Of a stretch of DNA of 11,648 nt, positions 1-6,156 are shown in pieces. This DNA comes from Anaerolineae bacterium. Lineage in GTDB: Bacteria; Chloroflexota; Anaerolineae; 4572-78; J111. The stretch lies in NCBI GenBank assembly GCA_020433835.1, contig JAGRBY010000188.1, forward strand, positions 1 to 11,648, in the 5' to 3' direction. The notes beneath the pieces were generated by a model, which made no database searches, had not been told where the DNA came from, and saw only the letters and a list, made by a program, of their open reading frames with translations. Each line of letters opens with the position of its first letter. Position 1 is the stretch's first letter. Made by a program: the position numbers and the translations under genes.

Positions 1-309
1 CACCCAGCCGAGCTTTTTATGGGCGATACCGGCTCTCTGGCCATCGGGGCTACGCTAGCCGTGGTAGCGTTAATGACCGGTCAGTGGCTTCTGCTGCCGG
101 TAGTGGGCTTTGTGTTTATGGCCGAAGCGGTTTCGGTGATTTTACAGGTAGGCTACTTTAAGCTCACCGGTGGTAAACGTTTGTTTAAGATGAGTCCGCT
201 GCATCATCATTTTGAATTACTTGGTTGGTCTGAAACCCACGTCACCCAACGCTTTTGGTTGATCGGTATTTTGACCGCCATGTTGGGCATCGCTCTGGCC
301 TTAATTTGA
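1..309 (+). CDS. mraY: Phospho-MurNAc-pentapeptide translocase MraY, 3' part
   Basis: C-terminal 102 codons; the start lies before the window. MraY is an integral membrane enzyme that transfers phospho-MurNAc-pentapeptide from UDP to undecaprenyl phosphate, making lipid I. The reading frame is open from base 1 and begins [16 protein letters not shown], the FMGDTGS block that carries a catalytic aspartate in this family. Further on comes [14 protein letters not shown], the MraY triple-histidine signature, at about residues 64-77 of the fragment. Hydrophobic stretches before and after it fit the last membrane helices, and the protein ends shortly after the last one, as is normal. It is the first recognisable gene of the dcw cluster here; a small ORF follows after 62 bp. 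Identification is firm. Confidence 0.97.
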   Translation, partial: HPAELFMGDTGSLAIGATLAVVALMTGQWLLLPVVGFVFMAEAVSVILQVGYFKLTGGKRLFKMSPLHHHFELLGWSETHVTQRFWLIGILTAMLGIALALI

Positions 310-371
310 GCGAGTCTTATTGAGTAGAGATTGTGTCAATTTTAGCTTCTATAGTAAAGGGAGATCACAAA

Positions 372-656
372 ATGAAGCATACCCAAGTACAAACCTTGAA
401 TCACCGACCCCGCACCTATCCTGAATTGGTGAAGTCGACAGCCATGTCTGAGCAAGATGCTGCCTACTACGCCGCTCTGGAACTTGTAGCTCGCATTGAT
501 GATGATTTGACGCGCGGTATTCGCCATTATCGCACCAAAGCCGGGCTGCTACTGACCACGCTGGATGAAGTGATTCAGGCCATTCTCGAAGATAATCTGC
601 TGGCTCCGAGCCGGCACGAAAGTGAGATGGCCTGGACCCAGGAGTTGGCCGCCTAA
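372..656 (+). CDS. Small acidic protein of unknown function (94 aa)
   Basis: I do not recognise this protein. I start it at ATG 372 because GGGAG at 359-363 sits 8 bases upstream; a GTG at 333 would add 13 residues but lacks such a site. The product is soluble and has no membrane segment or signal peptide. Residues 25-75 look mostly alpha-helical (from SEQDAAYYAALELVARIDDDLTRG through TLDEVIQAILEDNLL, quoted here only as landmarks), with an acidic C-terminal half. It lies between mraY and murD in the same orientation and is followed within a few bases by a terminator-like hairpin, so it is probably the last gene of the mraY transcript. The clear ribosome site and cluster position support a real gene; its function cannot be stated. 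Confidence 0.7.
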   Translation: MKHTQVQTLNHRPRTYPELVKSTAMSEQDAAYYAALELVARIDDDLTRGIRHYRTKAGLLLTTLDEVIQAILEDNLLAPSRHESEMAWTQELAA

Positions 657-658
657 AG

Positions 659-686
659 GTATTGCGGGGATGCAATTACTTTTTTT
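659..686 (+). terminator. Probable Rho-independent terminator after the 94-aa ORF
   Basis: GTATTGC (659-665) pairs with GCAATTAC (672-679), leaving one T bulged, around a 6-base GGGGAT loop. Seven T residues (680-686) follow directly. The hairpin begins 3 bases after the stop codon of the preceding ORF. The stem is only 7 bp with three G-C pairs, so termination may be partial, but the uninterrupted U-tract in the right place makes this a good candidate. It would separate mraY and the small ORF from murD. Confidence 0.5.
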
Positions 687-828
687 CGATTGATGGGGAA
701 GGCGGTCGATGATGCCCGACCTGAATATTATCACTAATACTTGTGATGATAACCTAAAGCGGCGTACGAAACCGCGTATGATGTTTATGGCAGCCGTCGA
801 ATGATTTAGCACGTAGTTATGGTGGTTT

Positions 829-2292
829 ATGGCAGATATTGAGATGTTGTCCGGGTTACGAATTGTGGTGGTAGGCCTGGGTCGCGAAGGTGTGGCACTG
901 GCAAACTACTTGAGCAACCACAACCTAACCGTAACCGGCACCGATCTTAGAACCGAGGCAAAGTTAGGAGACGCTTTTAAGGCGCTGAACGATGCTGGCG
1001 TCTCATTAGTATTGGGCGAGCATCCTTCGTCTCTGCTTGACGAAGCGGATCTGTTATTTGTAAGCCCCGGCGTGCCTTTAGAAATTGACTTTTTACAGCA
1101 AGCCGTCGCCCGCAAAATTCCGCTGTGCACCGAAAGCAAGTTGTTTTGTATGCTTTGCCCGGCTCCGTTGATAGCCATCACCGGATCAAGCGGTAAAACC
1201 ACCACAACCACGTTGGTCGGCAAAATTATGGAGGCAACCGGCCGTAAAACGTGGGTCGGCGGCAATATCGGACAGCCGCTCATCGGTATGGTCGACCAAA
1301 TGTCAGCGGACGATGTCGTGGTTATGGAATTGAGCAGCTTCCAGTTGGAATATTTTCACGCTCGCCTCAACAAAGCGGTCGATATGGACAGTCTGCCGGG
1401 CAATGATCCGGCGGCGTTGGCCCAGTTGTTGGGCAACTTTAGCCCGCAAATAAGCGCCATCCTCAATATTACGCCCAACCATCTCGATCGCCATCCGACT
1501 ATGAAGCATTATGTCCGGGCCAAGCGAGCGATTATCGATTACCAGGGCCGAACAGGGGCTATCGTAATGAGTTTGGATAACGATATGACCCGGGCAGTGG
1601 GTAATCAATTTGGGTCAAAGGTGCGCTGGTTTAGCCTTGAAGCGCAGCCGGCCAATGGGGCGGGCATGGTGAATGATGATCTGGTTCTGTTTGATCAAGA
1701 TCTCAAACCGCAGCATTTGGCCCACAAGTCTGAAATTAAGCTGCGCGGATCGCATAATCTGTCCAATATTTTGGCGGCCTGTTTGCTGGCACGCGAGGCC
1801 GGTGCCTCGGTTGAAGCCATGCACAGCGTTATTACCAGCTTCACGGGCGTCGAGCATCGTCTGGAACAGGTGCGCGAACATAATCAGGTTACCTATTATA
1901 ACGATAGTATTTCCACTAGCCCGGAGCGTTTACTGGCCGCGCTCCACTCTTTTAGTGAGCCGATTATTTTGTTGGCGGGTGGTCGGGATAAGCATTTGCC
2001 GTGGGAAGAAGCTGCCTGGTTGATTTTGCACAAAACGCGTGATGTTATTCTCTTCGGCGAGTCGGCTGATTTGATCGCCGACTTTATTAAAGAAGCCCGC
2101 AGCCAAGTGCCTACGTCAAAAACGGTGCTTCATCATGTAGACAGTTTAGAGGAAGCAGTAGCGCTAGCAGCCGGTTCGGCCCAATTAGGTGATATTGTGT
2201 TGTTATCGCCGGGGTGTGCCAGTTATGATATGTTCAAAGATTACGTTGAGCGCGGTCGCCGCTTTAAATCTTTAGTGATGCAGTTGCCGTAA
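829..2292 (+). CDS. murD: UDP-N-acetylmuramoyl-L-alanine--D-glutamate ligase MurD
   Basis: Cytoplasmic Mur ligase of 487 residues that adds D-glutamate to UDP-MurNAc-L-Ala using ATP. Visible in order: an N-terminal Rossmann-like domain with VVVGLGREGVALA (13-25); the ATP-binding loop GSSGKTTT (119-126); MELSSFQLE (166-174); NHLDRH (217-222) followed by YVRAK, whose Lys232 corresponds to the carbamylated lysine of the family; a central domain with GSHNLSNILAA (307-317); and the C-terminal domain with YNDSISTSPERLLAAL (357-372), GGRDK (384-388) and LLSPGCASYDMFKDYVERG (458-476). Between SSFQLE and NHLDRH there are 42 residues, about 25 more than I recall for the E. coli enzyme. ATG 829 is chosen, with a modest GGTGG at 821-825; Met6 (844) is an alternative. 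ftsW follows after 34 bp. Confidence 0.96.
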   Translation: MADIEMLSGLRIVVVGLGREGVALANYLSNHNLTVTGTDLRTEAKLGDAFKALNDAGVSLVLGEHPSSLLDEADLLFVSPGVPLEIDFLQQAVARKIPLCTESKLFCMLCPAPLIAITGSSGKTTTTTLVGKIMEATGRKTWVGGNIGQPLIGMVDQMSADDVVVMELSSFQLEYFHARLNKAVDMDSLPGNDPAALAQLLGNFSPQISAILNITPNHLDRHPTMKHYVRAKRAIIDYQGRTGAIVMSLDNDMTRAVGNQFGSKVRWFSLEAQPANGAGMVNDDLVLFDQDLKPQHLAHKSEIKLRGSHNLSNILAACLLAREAGASVEAMHSVITSFTGVEHRLEQVREHNQVTYYNDSISTSPERLLAALHSFSEPIILLAGGRDKHLPWEEAAWLILHKTRDVILFGESADLIADFIKEARSQVPTSKTVLHHVDSLEEAVALAAGSAQLGDIVLLSPGCASYDMFKDYVERGRRFKSLVMQLP

Positions 2293-2326
2293 TTCTGATT
2301 TTTAATTGCTTATTTTACATTTATCG

Positions 2327-3541
2327 ATGTCATCAAATTCAGAAGAACTCCACAAAATCGATTACTTGCTGGTCATCACCATTGTCGCCTTGTCGATTAT
2401 CGGGTTGATGATGATTTATAGCGCAACCTTTGCGTTAGGCTATCAATTGTTTCAGCAGCCGACCTATTATTTTATTCGGCAGCTCTTGTGGATGGGCATC
2501 GGTATTTTGGCGATGATCGTTTTTACCCACATCGAATACCATACCTGGCAGCGATACTCGGTGCCGATTATGGCCGGCACGATGGTGCTGCTATTGATGG
2601 TACTTTTTATTGGCGATGAACGCTTTGGCGGGCAGCGTTGGCTTTTTAACGGATCAATTCAGCCATCCGAGTTGAGCAAGTTAGCCATTGTTATTTACAT
2701 TGCCGCCTGGCTATCATCGAAGGGCGATAGAATCAAGCAGTTAAGCTATGGGTTGGTTCCGTTTGCCATATTACTGGGGTTGATTACCGGGTTAATTGTA
2801 TTACAACAAGATTTGAGCACGGCAATGCTGGTTGGGGCAACGGCTATGGCGATGTTCTTTATCGCCGGCGGTAATTTGTTTCAAATTATAATAAGTGCTC
2901 TGTTTGGCGGTGCCACGTTGTACTTTTTAATTACACGCTCGGCCTATCGACTGGCCCGCATCGCCTCGTTTCTCGATCCGCTCAGCGGCGATCCATTGGG
3001 CGACGGCTATCAGATTAGACAGATTTTAATTGCTTTGGGATCCGGTGGTATCACCGGTTTGGGGTTGGGAGCCAGCCGTCAAAAGTTCGGCTACATTCCC
3101 GCCTCCCATACCGATGGGATTTTTGCCATTTTAGGCGAGGAACTGGGGTTGATAGGCTGTTTAGTAGTTATTGGGCTTTTTGCCTTTTTGGCCTATCGCG
3201 GTTTTCGCATCGCTCTGGCGGCCCCTGACGCCTTTGGCACCATCTTAGCTGCCGGTATTACCTGCGGCTTGATTTTACAAGCTATTGTCAATATCGGTGT
3301 GGTAACGGCCAGCCTGCCATTTACCGGCGTGCCATTACCGCTTATTAGCTTTGGCGGTTCGTCATTGGTGGTCACTATGGCCAGCTTGGGCTTACTGCTG
3401 TCTGTTTCTCGGCGTACTATGCCGGCCAGCCGGGAAGAGAGAGAGGAAGATCGTGAGGCTGATAATCTCCGGCGGCGGAACCGGGGGACACGTGTACCCC
3501 GCGCTGGCCGTCGTTCAAAGCCTAAACCGGCTTTGCGCTGA
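2327..3541 (+). CDS. ftsW: Septal SEDS peptidoglycan polymerase FtsW
   Basis: Polytopic membrane glycosyltransferase of 404 residues that polymerises lipid II at the division site together with its cognate class B penicillin-binding protein. The body is nearly all hydrophobic helices (about 13-365). SEDS landmarks are IQPSELSKLA (111-120), LQQDLSTAML (159-168; usually QPDLGTA), GDGYQIRQILIALGSGG (225-241), GLGLGASRQKFGYIPASHTDGIFAILGEELG (244-274 region) and TGVPLPLISFGGSS (333-346). The HTD aspartate thought to be catalytic is present, although the usual HTDFIF reads HTDGIF. ATG 2327 is preferred to TTG 2306; neither has a clear ribosome site. FtsW rather than RodA is inferred from the murD-murG context. 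The last 29 residues, a basic Arg-rich tail, are read from DNA that also encodes the start of MurG. Confidence 0.94.
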   Translation: MSSNSEELHKIDYLLVITIVALSIIGLMMIYSATFALGYQLFQQPTYYFIRQLLWMGIGILAMIVFTHIEYHTWQRYSVPIMAGTMVLLLMVLFIGDERFGGQRWLFNGSIQPSELSKLAIVIYIAAWLSSKGDRIKQLSYGLVPFAILLGLITGLIVLQQDLSTAMLVGATAMAMFFIAGGNLFQIIISALFGGATLYFLITRSAYRLARIASFLDPLSGDPLGDGYQIRQILIALGSGGITGLGLGASRQKFGYIPASHTDGIFAILGEELGLIGCLVVIGLFAFLAYRGFRIALAAPDAFGTILAAGITCGLILQAIVNIGVVTASLPFTGVPLPLISFGGSSLVVTMASLGLLLSVSRRTMPASREEREEDREADNLRRRNRGTRVPRAGRRSKPKPALR

Positions 3542-4577
3542 GGCCAATATCCAGCCCAAAATTTTGTGGGTCGGCAGTATCGGTGGAATGGAGCAGCAAT
3601 TGGTTGAACGGGCCGGTTTGGAGATTGAGTTGATCCCGGCTGGCGGACTACGCGGTAAAAGCCCGGTAGCCGCTTTGCAAGGTTTGTGGGCGCTTATGCG
3701 GGGCTATCGTCGCAGCCGACAAATTTTGCGTTGGTTTCAGCCTGATGCTCTTTTTGTAACCGGCGGATATGTGTGTGTGCCGGTTACGCTTGCGGCTCGA
3801 CACCTGGGCATCGCCAGTTTGATCTATTTGCCCGATATCGAACCGGGCTTGGCGATAAAATTTTTGTCGCGCTTTGTGGATCGGGTGGCGGTGACCACAA
3901 CCGAGACCAAGCAGTTTTTTAAGCCGGGCCAAAGCGTGGTAACGGGCTATCCCGTGCGAGAAGATTTGCTCATTGATATATCGGCTGAGGCCAAAGCCAA
4001 CGCCCGCCGTGAGTTGGGCTTAGAGGGTACCCTGCCGGTGCTGCTCGTTTTCGGCGGCAGTCAGGGCGCGCGTAGTATCAATCGGGCTTTAACAAATGAG
4101 ATTGCACGCTATTTGGCGGTCAGCCAGATTATCCACATCACCGGCACGCTTGATGCGGAGTGGGTTTTAGCTCGGCGCGATGAATTAGCCCCGATGCTGC
4201 AACAACGCTATCACGTCTTCGATTACATGCACGAAGCCATGACCTCGGCGCTACTGGCAGCCGATTTAGTAATTTCGCGGGCAGGAGCCAGCGTACTGGG
4301 CGAATATCCGGTGGTTGGTTTACCGGCTATTCTTGTCCCGTATCCCTATGCCGGCTCTCACCAGGCGCTTAATGCCCATTATCTGGCTCAGCAACAAGCT
4401 GCCATTGTGGTTGAAGATGCTAATTTGAGTCGCGATTTAAGCCCAATAGCGATTGATTTATTAACACATGAGGAGAAATTGCAGGCCATGAGCCAAGCCT
4501 GTCGACGTTTAGCCAAGCCTGATGCGGCGGCGCATCTGGCTCGAGAGATTTTAGAGGTGAACCGCAATGGAAATTAA
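3453..4577 (+). CDS. murG: Lipid II synthase MurG (UDP-GlcNAc transferase)
   Basis: Peripheral membrane GT-B glycosyltransferase of 374 residues that adds GlcNAc from UDP-GlcNAc to lipid I, giving lipid II on the cytoplasmic face. GTG 3453 is chosen because the family N-terminus (RLIISGGGTGGHVYPALA) begins there and AGGA (3444-3447) lies 5 bases upstream. Motifs: GGGTGGH (7-13), VTGGYVCVPVTLAA (102-115), GGSQGARSIN (201-210), ISRAGASVLGE (274-284), and GLPAILVPYPYAGSHQALNA (289-308) in the nucleotide-sugar domain. The acceptor-side loop that is HEQN-like in E. coli reads YLPDIEPGLA (125-134) here. The gene overlaps ftsW by 89 bp and the following membrane gene by 11 bp, so translation is probably coupled. 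Length is normal for the family. Confidence 0.96.
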   Translation: MRLIISGGGTGGHVYPALAVVQSLNRLCAEANIQPKILWVGSIGGMEQQLVERAGLEIELIPAGGLRGKSPVAALQGLWALMRGYRRSRQILRWFQPDALFVTGGYVCVPVTLAARHLGIASLIYLPDIEPGLAIKFLSRFVDRVAVTTTETKQFFKPGQSVVTGYPVREDLLIDISAEAKANARRELGLEGTLPVLLVFGGSQGARSINRALTNEIARYLAVSQIIHITGTLDAEWVLARRDELAPMLQQRYHVFDYMHEAMTSALLAADLVISRAGASVLGEYPVVGLPAILVPYPYAGSHQALNAHYLAQQQAAIVVEDANLSRDLSPIAIDLLTHEEKLQAMSQACRRLAKPDAAAHLAREILEVNRNGN

Positions 4578-5327
4578 CTGGACCTTGCTTTCTTACGTTG
4601 TTATCACAATTTTCGCGATTGTGGGATTTTACCGGGGGTGGTGGCGCGAAGCCATTATCTTTGTCTTTTTGGCATTTCTTATTTTTCTCTTGCTTAACCC
4701 CTCAATTGCTCAACTCATTATAGAGCAAGTCAATGGAGTGCTCGCGTTTATCTGGAATTTAATCCCTGCTGCGTTCAAACCAACGGTGAGTACCAGTATC
4801 GATGCCGCTTTTTCGGTGGATACAAGCGGTGGACCTCTCCAGATTAATCCCAGTAGTGGGGCTACCTGGATTATCATTCTGACACTCTTTCTGGTTGTCG
4901 CCGTGCTCATTGGTCGTGGCTTTTTGGCGGCTGATATAGCGCGTGGTGGTACGCGTTTCGCGCCTACCTGTTTGGGAGTATATTCGGGGGCTTACTCGGC
5001 GCACTCAATGGCCTCATCATCTTAAACTTAGTCCGCGAGTATTTGGACGGGCGTAATCTTCCCGGCGGAGCTTTACCGTCGGAAATTGCCCAAACTAGCG
5101 GCAATATCGGTATTAGTGCTTCCAGCTTTGCGGTAAGAATATCCGATGTTCCCCAATTCACGATTTTGGACAGCATTACGCCTTGGATATTCGTTGGTAT
5201 CGGCGCATTACTTATCATCGTTCTCTTAAGAAACCGCGTTCGGTTTGTGAAAAGCGCCCAAGGATTTAGAAAGATTGATCGCCTGAGACCGTATGGATAT
5301 CGGGAGATTGACGTTAAGGTTAAATAA
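4567..5327 (+). pseudogene. CvpA-like membrane protein, copy 1, frameshifted (or recoded) near 4971-4977
   Basis: ATG 4567 (GAGGTG at 4554-4559) opens a frame of 152 codons that ends at 5025. From about 4971 the similarity to the next gene moves to the -1 frame, which stays open to TAA 5325-5327. Joined, the two parts give about 253 residues, close to the 243 of copy 2. The junction PT-CL-GSIFGGLLGALNG aligns without a gap to PT-GF-GKLLGLGMGALNG of copy 2. The N-terminus (INWTLLSY...GFYRGWWREAI) and the G-rich GGLLGALNGLIILNLVREYLDG segment resemble the CvpA family, with membrane helices near 6-24, 28-46, 102-120, about 135-155, and one near the C-terminus. The shift fits loss of one T from a T4 run, an assembly error, or -1 slippage on T TTG GGA. 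The unshifted product would lack the last two membrane helices. CvpA membership is by eye; the role is unknown. Confidence 0.75.
4971..4977 (+). other. Slippery-type heptamer T TTG GGA at the frame change
   Basis: In the frame set by ATG 4567 the codons here are TTG (4972-4974) and GGA (4975-4977), preceded by T, which is the X XXY YYZ pattern used for -1 frameshifting. Slipping back one base gives TTT GGG and enters exactly the frame that encodes the rest of the protein. T TTG GGA is not among the most efficient known slip sites, and I see no convincing downstream pseudoknot, so a plain one-base deletion in the same T-run remains the simpler explanation. Confidence 0.3.
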
Positions 5328-5337
5328 AGGTTAAGGC

Positions 5338-5409
5338 ATGCCTGATGTTGGCGCGACTCTTGGTCTATCTGCCTATGGGGTTATCGAAGCCGCGCAAGAG
5401 GTTGAATGA
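5338..5409 (+). CDS. Possible 23-codon leader ORF overlapping the CvpA-like copy 2 start
   Basis: ATG 5338 has AAAGG (5326-5330) 7 bases upstream and reads MPDVGATLGLSAYGVIEAAQEVE before TGA at 5407-5409. This fills nearly the whole gap between the two CvpA-like genes. Its stop codon overlaps both candidate starts of the next gene (ATG 5406 and ATG 5409), an arrangement typical of translational coupling. An open frame this short is expected by chance about one time in three, so the support comes from the ribosome site and the overlap only. No homologue is recognised. Confidence 0.3.
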   Translation: MPDVGATLGLSAYGVIEAAQEVE

Positions 5410-6140
5410 TGCAAATTAACTGGACGCTTCTAACATATATAATCATTATCTTTTTTAGTATTGTCGGGTTTTCCAGAGGCTGGTGGCGCGAAGCCATTTT
5501 TACAGTCTTTTTTGGGATTCTTATTTTGTTATTGCAGAATCCTGATTGGGCCCAGACTATTATTACCTTTGTGAATGACATCATTGCCTCCGTTTGGTCC
5601 TATATCCCAACCGGGATCACCAATGTTGTTAACAACGGCTTAACCAACTTTTTTGCGATTACTACCCGCAGCGATACACCGTTTCAACTTGATCCCACAG
5701 CCCCTGAAACCTGGTTGTCTATCCTCCTTATAGGTATGCTCAGTGCCTATCTCATCGGCCAAATTGGCTTTACCTATAACCCTACCGGTTTTGGTAAATT
5801 GCTGGGTCTGGGTATGGGCGCTTTAAACGGCTATCTTCTTTTAAGTATTGCCCGAGAATATTTAGACGGACGCGCTCTACCCGGCCAGGGTACGGCTGCC
5901 GCCGCTGCAAGTTCTGAAGTTTCGCTGGTGGGGAGCAGTTCGTTTGGGCCACCTGTTTCAACCGTTACTATTCAGGCGGTTAACTTACCTGAGATCACGC
6001 TAATGGACAGCATTATTCCCTGGATTGCGATAGCAATTGGCGGATTATTCTTATTTACCCTTATTAACACCCGCTTTCGATTACTCTCCAGCAACGACGG
6101 CCGTAAGATCGAAGCCCGGGTTCCGCCGTTCCATAAGTAA
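5409..6140 (+). CDS. CvpA-like membrane protein, copy 2
   Basis: Membrane protein of 243 residues, function unknown. Helices are predicted at about 6-24, 28-46, 102-119, 129-147 and 199-219, with a polar loop at 47-100 and an Ala/Ser-rich loop at 160-190. Two segments resemble the CvpA (colicin V production) family: an N-terminus WTLLTYIIII...GFSRGWWREAI (5-30), and TGFGKLLGLGMGALNGYLLL (126-145), comparable to the TDRVLGICFGALRGVLIV segment I recall from E. coli CvpA. About 39 of the first 66 residues match copy 1 by hand alignment. ATG 5409 is preferred to 5406: GAGG (5398-5401) is 7 bases away and MQINW then aligns with MEINW of copy 1. It sits between murG and murC, so a role at the envelope or septum is a reasonable inference, no more. 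Confidence 0.8.
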   Translation: MQINWTLLTYIIIIFFSIVGFSRGWWREAIFTVFFGILILLLQNPDWAQTIITFVNDIIASVWSYIPTGITNVVNNGLTNFFAITTRSDTPFQLDPTAPETWLSILLIGMLSAYLIGQIGFTYNPTGFGKLLGLGMGALNGYLLLSIAREYLDGRALPGQGTAAAAASSEVSLVGSSSFGPPVSTVTIQAVNLPEITLMDSIIPWIAIAIGGLFLFTLINTRFRLLSSNDGRKIEARVPPFHK

Positions 6141-6156
6141 GGGAAGTTGATTGCAT

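Noticed and set aside
349..675. Antisense open frame of 108 codons opposite the 94-aa ORF
   Set aside because: It has no ribosome site or recognisable motif and mirrors the codon pattern of the forward ORF; other long minus-strand frames across murD, murC, ddl and ftsQ were dismissed for the same reason.
690..760. Promoter for murD using TATTAT (726-731)
   Set aside because: No acceptable -35 hexamer lies 16-18 bases upstream, and the nearby TTGATG is 30 bases away. An imperfect stem around 729-749 is too weak to call.
2306..2326. FtsW start at TTG 2306
   Set aside because: It adds seven residues without a ribosome site; ATG 2327 is the stronger codon and gives a normal FtsW N-terminus.
3351..3452. 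MurG start at 3351, giving a 408-residue protein
   Set aside because: The extra 34 residues are a frame shadow of FtsW membrane sequence; the conserved MurG N-terminus and a ribosome site point to GTG 3453.
5043..5327. Independent gene starting at TTG 5043
   Set aside because: There is no ribosome site, and its sequence is the C-terminal continuation of the 4567 gene, as shown by alignment with copy 2; protein-like sequence already begins at about 4971.
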